Positions 24,445 through 30,706 of a stretch of DNA of 32,157 nucleotides are shown piece by piece. Made by a program: the position numbers and the translations under genes. Every line of letters begins with the position of its first letter. The stretch's first letter is position 1. The notes below the pieces were generated by a model. That model was not told the origin of the DNA and searched no databases. It saw nothing but the letters and a program-made list of their open reading frames with translations. Origin of the DNA: CG1-02-35-72 sp045046885 (lineage in GTDB: Bacteria; Bacteroidota; Bacteroidia; Flavobacteriales; Flavobacteriaceae); assembly GCA_045046885.1 (NCBI GenBank), contig JASFYX010000001.1, positions 1 through 32,157 on the forward strand. The letters are read 5' to 3'.

Positions 24445-24844
24445 ACACTTTGGGATTTTTGAATTCTAAAGTATTTAGAATCTTAATAATTGATAGTGTT
24501 TCAATGACTAAGCAAACGAGATACGGCATAAAAAAAGCGGCAAATTCTGCTTTAGAAATCACGTCATCTTCTTTGTAATGCGGATAAAAAATGATAAAGA
24601 AAAATAAGAATTTTAAGAAGCTGCCTCCTATAAAAATAAAGCCTATTTGATATTTTAAAGCCTCCTTAAAATAATTGATAAATAAGTATATAATGACAGC
24701 CAAAAAATAATTTAGAACATAGCCCTGAATTATATAATTATCAAACAAAGATTGGTCAAGTTGATGAAGTAGAAATAAGTGAATTAAAAATACACTTATA
24801 AGTATTAAAGATAGTTTTAAAACAAAGCTTAAGCTACCTTTCAT
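24443..24844 (-). CDS. Four-helix membrane protein between atpZ and atpB, unknown function
   Basis: I do not recognise a characterised family. The 133-residue product is very hydrophobic, with four membrane segments at about residues 5-26, 38-58, 66-88 and 103-125, and short basic or acidic loops (YPHYKEDDVISK near 88). Its ATG overlaps the atpZ stop by 4 nt (ATGA), so the two are probably translated together. It occupies the place of AtpI/AtpR, small membrane proteins encoded just before atpB in other bacteria that help c-ring assembly or Mg2+ supply. A similar accessory role is a guess from position, not sequence. Confidence 0.8.
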   Translation of the reverse strand: MKGSLSFVLKLSLILISVFLIHLFLLHQLDQSLFDNYIIQGYVLNYFLAVIIYLFINYFKEALKYQIGFIFIGGSFLKFLFFFIIFYPHYKEDDVISKAEFAAFFMPYLVCLVIETLSIIKILNTLEFKNPKV

Positions 24845-25068
24845 TTTTTGTTTATTTGTTTTAATTGTTTGGTAATTAAGTAAATCGACAGAATCATACC
24901 AAAGACAATTAAACTAAGTGTTATGTAATTTTTATTAAAATTGAAATGCGCATCCAACTTTTTACCAAAATAAGCCGCGACATAAAAAATGATGCCCATC
25001 TGAAAAGCTAATCCGGTAAATTGCAAATAATTTTTAAGCTGTTTTTTCGGCTTTTTCAGATTGCTCAT
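24841..25068 (-). CDS. atpZ: AtpZ/AtpI-family F0F1 assembly protein
   Basis: 75-residue protein with a basic N terminus (MSNLKKPKKQLKNYLQ) and two membrane helices: about 18-34 (TGLAFQMGIIFYVAAYFGKK) and 46-66 (ITLSLIVFGMILSIYLIT). The pattern, with a GKK[LF]D-type turn (GKKLDAHF), is that of AtpZ/AtpI-family proteins. These associate with F0 and are linked to c-ring assembly or to Mg2+/Ca2+ transport. Its start lies 35 nt inside the end of the bactofilin gene, in another frame, and its stop overlaps the next start by 4 nt. This points to tight coupling of all three. Confidence 0.83.
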   Translation of the reverse strand: MSNLKKPKKQLKNYLQFTGLAFQMGIIFYVAAYFGKKLDAHFNFNKNYITLSLIVFGMILSIYLITKQLKQINKK

Positions 25069-25444
25069 CTTTGTTGAGTTCTTTTACTGTGCCTTTCATA
25101 GTACAAGTAGTATTGACAAAAGTTGCCCCTGGCTCTACAGCTAAAGTACCTATAATTGTTTCGCCTGTAATAGTAGAAGAAGCCTTTAAAGTAAGTAATT
25201 GATTCACGATTATTTTGCCTGTAAATTCGCCTTCAACATCGGCAAAATTACACTCAACAGTCCCTTTTATAACACCTTCTTTACCAATAATAACACGTCC
25301 AGACGTTTTAATAGTACCTTCTACAGTACCGTCAACTCTAAAATCTCCTTCAGAAACTAAATCTCCTGTAATAGAAGTGCCTTTTCCAATGATATTTATA
25401 TCTGTATTTTGGGTTATAATGGGTTGTTTTTTGTCTGAGAACAT
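25034..25444 (-). CDS. Bactofilin (polymer-forming cytoskeletal protein)
   Basis: Bactofilins self-assemble without nucleotides into filaments that act as scaffolds for cell-wall or envelope machines. The product (136 residues) has the typical right-handed beta-helix core at about residues 18-110, with hydrophobic-glycine repeats (GTSITGDLVSEGDFRVDG, GRVIIGKEGVIKG, VEGEFTGKIIVN). Short flexible ends surround it; the C-terminal tail is charged (NKDEQSEKAEKTA). It starts 4 nt after the porW stop and overlaps atpZ by 35 nt. The adjacency to a type IX secretion gene suggests, but does not prove, an envelope role. Confidence 0.92.
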   Translation of the reverse strand: MFSDKKQPIITQNTDINIIGKGTSITGDLVSEGDFRVDGTVEGTIKTSGRVIIGKEGVIKGTVECNFADVEGEFTGKIIVNQLLTLKASSTITGETIIGTLAVEPGATFVNTTCTMKGTVKELNKDEQSEKAEKTA

Positions 25445-25448
25445 AACT

Positions 25449-28070
25449 TTAATTTTTTGGTTTTTCGATAGTTTTTAAATAAACACTTAAGTTTTTGTGC
25501 TGCTGTATTTTATTGTAAGCAGACTGCGAAATTACAAAAAATTCATTAGGCATGACATTTTTGTATTTTTTTTGTACAAATTTAGTAAAATCTTGGGTAG
25601 AAAATTCGCTTGAAAAACCTTTTATTAAGAATAACTTAGTGGTTCTGTCATAGTGTTTTGTGACGAGTGTGAGGTTAGAAAATTCTTCTTCGTAAATGAT
25701 GGTTCTAAAATTAAACGTCATTTTAGTAACGTCGGTGTTATTTGGAACTTGTAAAGCGAGATACCAAATTTTGTTTTTTGAAAATTTAAATTTATCGGCT
25801 TGACCCAATTCTATTTTAAGATCTTGATGTGTTTTTTTTGCTTTTTTGCCTTCAATTGTATTGGGGTATTCAAAAGAAATGCGACGAATCATTTTATCGA
25901 ATTCTTTTAGACCGTCTAATTTGGCAATAGCATAAGCTCTTAAAAGTTTAAATTTTGGGATAATTGGTAAGCCTTGATAGGTTTTGAGGTAAACAATTGT
26001 TAAGCTGTCAACTTTTAAATAATTGCCTTCTTGATAGTAATTATACACATTTTTATACTTTGTTTCAGGCGCATTCTCATCGGTAAAAACAAGATTTTTA
26101 TCAGGATTATTTATAATTTGCGCATAATGAGATTTAGGGAAATTTGTTGTGATAAATTCCTTTTCTGTAGCGGCTTTTGTACTATCAATCAAGCTAAAAG
26201 TCTTGTATAAATGATAATGAGTTGGCAATACCAAATTACTATCAGGACTAAAAGTGAGTAATTTTTCTAGTTTATTTGTCGCTAAACCGTACTCTTTAAA
26301 TTGTTCTTTATAAATAAGGCCTAAATTAAAGTAAGCATTGTTGCGTTGTTTGGTGAGACTGTCAATTTCTCTAGGCGATTTCGGGATACGACTCATATAA
26401 AAGTTGAGTGTATATTTTAGGGGAATAGCCGCTTTTACAGTATCTTTTTCGGCAACTATTGAAGTCAAATTAATACTTGTTTTATCGGTGTACCGCCAGT
26501 TATCTACAAGTTTGCGTGAGCCCCAAATTTTTGCGAATTCACTTTTACCAAACCCCACTAATTGATTGTCATAAAAATAAAAACCACCAGTTTTACTACC
26601 AGTAGATAGGCTCGGTTTGTTTAAAGCTTCAAGGGCTAATTTTACGCGTACAGTTTCTATAGAATCTTTTTCGCGTTTTTTAAGATAAGCGATGTGATTT
26701 TTAAAAATATCGGTTTGAGCGGTACTATCTAAAGAGGCAATTCTCAAAATACTATCATTAGAATTGGCAATGGTTTCAAAAAAGACAACATCATCAAGTT
26801 TTTTACGCTTGCGTTTTATTTGACGTATTTTTCGGGTTGTTTTATCTTCGGCAATTCTTATGACGCTGTCGTAATAGGTGCCAGCCGTTAGGTATTTTTT
26901 ATGTGTAAAATTAATAATACCTAAGGCTTCGTAATCTAAAAGTTTTTGATATTTTTCTGTACTGGAGGCTTTTAAAGATAAGTTGTAATAGTCAGTTGCT
27001 TTATCGTAGTTTTTATTTTTATCTTCTATTGTCCCCATTTCGTAATAAAGGGATCCTGTAAATGCTTTATTATCGTAATTTTTAATCATTTTGTCAAGCA
27101 TTTCAAGTAATAAATTAGCTTGAACGCTATCTGGGGCTTGGTAATTTTTAGCCAATTCTATCTGTGCTTGGACTTTAAATTTATAAGGTGCTTTCTTAAA
27201 GTTTAAAAGCTGATTGAAAAAATTATTAGAAAGATTTATAGAATCTTGTTCGCGATAAATTTGTCCTAACACAAATAAATTGCGCGCATTTTGAACAGGA
27301 TTTTCTTTAAACGAAGTAGCTACTTTAAGGTGTTTTTTTACCAGCTCTGTGCTGTCAATCTGATTAAATGCCATAGCCATGGCTGTATGGGCTTCTTGAG
27401 CGATATTTGCAGGGACGTCATTGTATAAAACCAGTTTGTTTAAATCGTCAATAGCTAAAAACTCGCTTTGTAAACGGATTTGAGTTTTGGCTTGCCAAAT
27501 CCTAGTTTCATAAATAAGATTGGCTTTGCTGTAATTTTTTATGGTGTAGTTAAAAGCATCTAAAGCTGGGACAAAACGTAAAGTATAATAACGCGCTTTT
27601 CCTAAAAGCATATAGGCGTCATCTATTTGGGTATTTTTTTCACCTTCATTTCTAACATTCATACTATGCGCCTGAATGGCTTTAACCGCTTTTTCTTCGG
27701 CGCGGTCAAAATATTTGTATTGGCTGCTTTTTCCTTTGATATTAAATTGAGGTCTAACAATGGCATCGTCTGCTTGTAAAGGTTCAATAGGAATGCGCTT
27801 AAAGAAGTTGTCTTTGTATTTTTCTTCTAGTTGTTTAAGCCCTTTTTCAAAAGCCACATTGCCGTTGTATAGAATGTTGAATTTTGTGCTCAAAGCATTC
27901 ATATTCCGACTCACAAAGGTATTTTTTGTGGGGCTACAAGCGTAAACCAAGCTAAAAGCCAAGATAAATTTTAGAGCATTGTAAAAAAAGTGTTTCAAAA
28001 AAGTAGAAATTTTTACTAAAAGATTAACTGTTAACTTAAACAAATATTGTTTAGAGGGGTAAAAATACAA
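25449..28070 (-). CDS. porW: Type IX secretion lipoprotein PorW/SprE, TPR-rich
   Basis: Periplasmic lipoprotein needed for type IX secretion and gliding in flavobacteria (SprE of Flavobacterium johnsoniae, PorW of Porphyromonas). The typical region after the lipid Cys is seen: CSPTKNTFVSRNMNALSTKF and FNILYNGNVAFEKGLKQLEE. TPR-like helical repeats fill the middle (ARYYTLRFVPALDAFNYTIK, EMGTIEDKNKNYDKATDYYN). The C-terminal part has the FKFSKNKIWYLALQVPNN region. Length 873 is normal. The start is uncertain: the ATG at 28070 puts Cys at residue 45, while a TTG at 27998 would give a normal signal peptide, MKHFFYNALKFILAFSLVYAC, with Cys21. It is followed 4 nt later by the bactofilin gene. Confidence 0.88.
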   Translation of the reverse strand: MYFYPSKQYLFKLTVNLLVKISTFLKHFFYNALKFILAFSLVYACSPTKNTFVSRNMNALSTKFNILYNGNVAFEKGLKQLEEKYKDNFFKRIPIEPLQADDAIVRPQFNIKGKSSQYKYFDRAEEKAVKAIQAHSMNVRNEGEKNTQIDDAYMLLGKARYYTLRFVPALDAFNYTIKNYSKANLIYETRIWQAKTQIRLQSEFLAIDDLNKLVLYNDVPANIAQEAHTAMAMAFNQIDSTELVKKHLKVATSFKENPVQNARNLFVLGQIYREQDSINLSNNFFNQLLNFKKAPYKFKVQAQIELAKNYQAPDSVQANLLLEMLDKMIKNYDNKAFTGSLYYEMGTIEDKNKNYDKATDYYNLSLKASSTEKYQKLLDYEALGIINFTHKKYLTAGTYYDSVIRIAEDKTTRKIRQIKRKRKKLDDVVFFETIANSNDSILRIASLDSTAQTDIFKNHIAYLKKREKDSIETVRVKLALEALNKPSLSTGSKTGGFYFYDNQLVGFGKSEFAKIWGSRKLVDNWRYTDKTSINLTSIVAEKDTVKAAIPLKYTLNFYMSRIPKSPREIDSLTKQRNNAYFNLGLIYKEQFKEYGLATNKLEKLLTFSPDSNLVLPTHYHLYKTFSLIDSTKAATEKEFITTNFPKSHYAQIINNPDKNLVFTDENAPETKYKNVYNYYQEGNYLKVDSLTIVYLKTYQGLPIIPKFKLLRAYAIAKLDGLKEFDKMIRRISFEYPNTIEGKKAKKTHQDLKIELGQADKFKFSKNKIWYLALQVPNNTDVTKMTFNFRTIIYEEEFSNLTLVTKHYDRTTKLFLIKGFSSEFSTQDFTKFVQKKYKNVMPNEFFVISQSAYNKIQQHKNLSVYLKTIEKPKN

Positions 28071-28119
28071 AAATATAAAAGATACTAAACTTTTTGAATT
28101 TGTTTTAAGGCGAATGGTA

Positions 28120-28797
28120 TTATTGCGCTAATTTTAAATTCGGAAATTGATTTTTGATATCTTTTTTTAGACGATAATAAACATATTCGCAAGAGATTAA
28201 AAATAGGGTCAGTAATACATATAGAGCCAAGTCCAAATAATTAGCAAAATCATTTGAAAAATTATGATGTCTAAATGTTGTAAATGAATTTAGTATAATA
28301 TACAAGCTTTGAATAATGTGTAAATATGAACGTGCTTGATTCAAAACTAAAATTTTTTCGCCTTTTTTTATAGAAAGTTTTAACGAACGGTATAATAATA
28401 GTGCGGCAATAAATAGGGCAATGGCTGATAGGGTTAAAAAGAAATTTTCCTTATTTTCAATATTCGAAAGTAATATTACTAAAGCCCAAAATGAAAAGCC
28501 CGTTAAAATAATACGGGGCAATTTAAAAAAACCTGCAAAATATTTAAAAGCCGATTTATAAAATTGTTTTTCAACTACCTTTGTTTTGGTCGCTAATAAA
28601 TCTTTAAAACCATTTGTTCCAAAATTTTTATGAACTTGATTTAAGGCTTGTTTAAAACTTTGGATTGGGTTTTCTTTAAGCTCTGCTGAAACCGCCATCG
28701 CAAAATGGTCAATCAATTCCATACGCACATCATACCATTCAACGCAAGAGCTCAGGTAAGTTTCTATTTGTTGTATTTGGTCCTTAGTTAGCTGCAT
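28120..28797 (-). CDS. HAAS-like membrane protein 2 of the PadR operon
   Basis: 225-residue membrane protein of unknown function. The N-terminal cytoplasmic part (about 1-60) has the pattern seen in HAAS domains, helical regions of membrane proteins encoded beside PadR regulators: LTKDQIQQIETYLSS, then YDVRMELIDHFAMAV. About four membrane helices follow, near residues 93-113, 119-140, 155-172 and 188-209. It is a paralogue of the gene before it (shared pattern K-[ED]-Q-I, Y-L-x-S, [IV]-R-[LM]-E-[ML]-[VI]-D-H) and starts 14 nt inside that gene. porW starts 49 nt downstream. Confidence 0.8.
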   Translation of the reverse strand: MQLTKDQIQQIETYLSSCVEWYDVRMELIDHFAMAVSAELKENPIQSFKQALNQVHKNFGTNGFKDLLATKTKVVEKQFYKSAFKYFAGFFKLPRIILTGFSFWALVILLSNIENKENFFLTLSAIALFIAALLLYRSLKLSIKKGEKILVLNQARSYLHIIQSLYIILNSFTTFRHHNFSNDFANYLDLALYVLLTLFLISCEYVYYRLKKDIKNQFPNLKLAQ

Positions 28798-29470
28798 TGA
28801 TTTTGCATTGTTCGTTAAATAATTGGGTATAGCCTTTATTTGTTTTTAGATAAAATTTAAAACCACAATAAGTAAATAGCAAATGGATAGGCACAATTGT
28901 CATTAAAAATAGGGTTAGCCAAAATTTGTTTGAATCTAATATAGTTCCCTCTGGATTTAAAAACAGCAACATCATAATGGGAAAGTTAATAAGACTAAAA
29001 GATAGTGTGACGTTCGTTGCGGCCAACTCTAAATGTTTTGATCTATTTTTTTGAACAATATTCTTTACTGAAAATAGAGCTATAGGCAACAACGATAAAA
29101 TTATAATAGCTATATTAGTTTTAATAAATAAGTTGTTATTTGAGTATCTAAAAATTAAATATTCTAAAATATAAAAAAAACTTAAAAATACCCATCCAAT
29201 AGAATGAGTTAAAAATAATTTAACCTCTTTAAATACCAATTTTCTGTATTTTTTTTTGATGCCACCCGCTATTATTTGTGAAGTCTTCTGGATTTTAAAT
29301 AAATCGCCAAACTCTTGCTTAAGCAAAGCTTCATCTAAAATAAGATTGGGTTCTTGCTCTAATTTAGAAGCGAGATGGTCAACCATTTCTAAACGGATAT
29401 CCCAATATTTTAGCCGTTTACTTTTTAGGTAATCATCTATAAATACTATTTGCTCTTTGCTCAGTGTCAT
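28784..29470 (-). CDS. HAAS-like membrane protein 1 of the PadR operon
   Basis: 228-residue membrane protein of unknown function, related to its downstream neighbour. The N terminus MTLSKEQIVFIDDYLKSK with YWDIRLEMVDHLAS (about residues 22-35) matches the HAAS pattern of membrane proteins encoded beside PadR repressors. About four membrane helices are visible, near residues 90-110, 118-136, 150-170 and 185-205. Its ATG shares one base with the PadR stop (TAATG), which indicates translational coupling. The idea that its cytoplasmic part binds or titrates the PadR protein is inference from gene order only. Confidence 0.8.
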   Translation of the reverse strand: MTLSKEQIVFIDDYLKSKRLKYWDIRLEMVDHLASKLEQEPNLILDEALLKQEFGDLFKIQKTSQIIAGGIKKKYRKLVFKEVKLFLTHSIGWVFLSFFYILEYLIFRYSNNNLFIKTNIAIIILSLLPIALFSVKNIVQKNRSKHLELAATNVTLSFSLINFPIMMLLFLNPEGTILDSNKFWLTLFLMTIVPIHLLFTYCGFKFYLKTNKGYTQLFNEQCKINAAN

Positions 29471-29808
29471 TAATCCAAGCTAAATTTAGGATTGATAAAA
29501 GTTTGCATGGTGTTTAAAAAAGTTTCTAATTCGGCCATTTTATTCACCGTTTCTTTGGTGCCGTGTTCGGTTAGTTTGTAGTATTTGCGTAGGCGGTTAC
29601 CAATGTTAACAATTTCTACTTCTAACAAACCGTCGGCTTCTAGTTTGTGCAAGGCAGGATAAAGAGCCCCTTCGGTAATGTTCAATTTGCCCTTGGTCAG
29701 TTCTTTTACCTTTTGGGTTATTTCGTAACCATACATTTTATCTTGCGATTCTAGCAATTTTAAAATGATGGTTTGTAATGAGCCTTTGTACAATTTCTGA
29801 TTTCCCAT
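29470..29808 (-). CDS. PadR-family transcriptional regulator
   Basis: Winged-helix repressor. The start chosen is the ATG at 29808 (MGNQKLYKGSLQTIILKLLE), which gives the normal PadR N terminus and 112 residues; an ATG five codons upstream overlaps the predicted -7 element. Family features: YGYEITQKVKELT near residue 28, NITEGALYPALHKLEADGLL near 47 (recognition helix and wing start), and RLRKYYKLTEHG near 78. The usual C-terminal dimerisation helix is short. A perfect inverted repeat covers its promoter, so autorepression is likely. The ligand or signal is unknown. Confidence 0.93.
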   Translation of the reverse strand: MGNQKLYKGSLQTIILKLLESQDKMYGYEITQKVKELTKGKLNITEGALYPALHKLEADGLLEVEIVNIGNRLRKYYKLTEHGTKETVNKMAELETFLNTMQTFINPKFSLD

Positions 29809-29812
29809 AAAG

Positions 29813-29840
29813 CAAAGATACATAATTTACTTATACATAA
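29813..29840 (-). promoter_or_regulatory. Promoter of the padR operon, very short leader
   Basis: On the minus strand TATCTTTG (29820-29813) matches TAnnTTTG, with TTA (29840-29838), one base off TTG, 17 nt upstream. The expected start falls at or within a few bases of the ATG at 29808, so the message may be leaderless. Confidence 0.55.
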
Positions 29841-29855
29841 GAAAATTATGTATAA
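29818..29855. promoter_or_regulatory. Putative PadR operator
   Basis: Perfect 10-bp inverted repeat TTATACATAA / TTATGTATAA (29831-29840, 29846-29855) with a 5-nt spacer, plus a third half-site ATACATAA at 29818-29825. The sites overlap the -33 and -7 elements of the padR promoter. Confidence 0.55.
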
Positions 29856-29883
29856 TTTTATTTACGGCATAACGTCTTAACGA

Positions 29884-29902
29884 ACCTCAGTAAGGCTGAG
29901 GT
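29884..29902. repeat. Small hairpin downstream of the ABC ATPase gene
   Basis: ACCTCAG / CTGAGGT, 7 bp with a 5-nt loop (TAAGG). It lies between padR and the ABC ATPase gene, next to the repeat at 29936-29976. No T run follows on either strand. Confidence 0.4.
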
Positions 29903-29935
29903 GTGGTTATCTCTTTATTAGAGTACCCATCATAA

Positions 29936-29976
29936 GATTGCCACGTCCCGATAACTATCGGGACTCGCAATGACGA
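29936..29976. repeat. REP-like dispersed repeat with a 9-bp palindrome
   Basis: Read on the minus strand it starts CGTCATTGCGAG and ends GTGGCAATCT, the outline of a repeat widespread in intergenic DNA of Bacteroidota. The centre GTCCCGATA-AC-TATCGGGAC (29945-29964) is a perfect 9-bp palindrome. Only one copy is in this window. Confidence 0.6.
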
Positions 29977-30000
29977 AAAAGGGATTAAATTATGTAATAT

Positions 30001-30696
30001 TTAAACCGTAAAAAAGCTTTCTAATTCTTTTAAAGTTTCTTTAGAAGTGTGTAAATCTTTTACCACATTACCTTTGTCTAAAACCACAATACGTTCGCAA
30101 ACCTCGGTTATATGACCTAAATCATGACTCGATATTAAAATGGTTTTATCGGCTTCTTTGGTTAAACTGTTCAACAATTTTTTAAGGCGAATTTGTGTGG
30201 TAGGATCGAGGTTGGCAAAAGGCTCATCTAAAATTATGACATCAGGATTGCCAATTAAAGCCCCAACAATACCGGCTTTTTTCTGATTGCCTTTTGATAA
30301 ATCGCGCAAATATTTCTTTTTATTCAGAATTTCGTCGTTAAACATTTCTTTAAATTGTTGTAAAAATACATCCACGTCAGCTTTAGCCACACCTCGTAAA
30401 TCGCCGATAAAATAAAAGTATTCTTCGGGGGTGAGATAGCCAATTAAAAAGGTCTCGTCTATAAATGCCGAAGTAAAAGGTTTCCAATCTTCGCTGGTAT
30501 TTACCTGAATGTTATTGTTTGTTATAAAGCCTGTTGTGGGTGCAATCAGGTCTAACATCAGGTTAAAAAAAGTTGTTTTTCCGGCACCGTTATTGCCTAC
30601 CAATCCAAAGCTTTGCCCTTTGGGAATATCGAGGTTTTCTATATTTAAAACGGTAATTTTATTGTATTGTTTTGTAAGTTGTGATACGTGAATCAT
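30001..30696 (-). CDS. ABC transporter ATP-binding protein
   Basis: Single-domain ABC ATPase (231 residues). Walker A GLVGNNGAGKTTFFNLML is near residue 32, the signature RDLSKGNQKKAGIVGAL near 132, Walker B VIILDEPFANLDPTTQ near 152, and the switch His in ILISSHDLGHITEV near 187. This type resembles ATPases of small two-gene exporters. Its partner is the DUF5687-type membrane protein ending 10 nt upstream. Substrate unknown. The padR operon begins 190 nt downstream on the same strand, and PadR proteins often control transporters, but no shared promoter is seen. Confidence 0.93.
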   Translation of the reverse strand: MIHVSQLTKQYNKITVLNIENLDIPKGQSFGLVGNNGAGKTTFFNLMLDLIAPTTGFITNNNIQVNTSEDWKPFTSAFIDETFLIGYLTPEEYFYFIGDLRGVAKADVDVFLQQFKEMFNDEILNKKKYLRDLSKGNQKKAGIVGALIGNPDVIILDEPFANLDPTTQIRLKKLLNSLTKEADKTILISSHDLGHITEVCERIVVLDKGNVVKDLHTSKETLKELESFFTV

Positions 30697-30706
30697 AGTT
30701 TAAATT

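Noticed and set aside
25449..28070. Certain choice of the porW start
   Set aside because: Both the ATG at 28070 and the TTG at 27998 are possible. The TTG gives the better lipoprotein signal, but no clear promoter decides the matter, so the longer frame is listed with the doubt stated.
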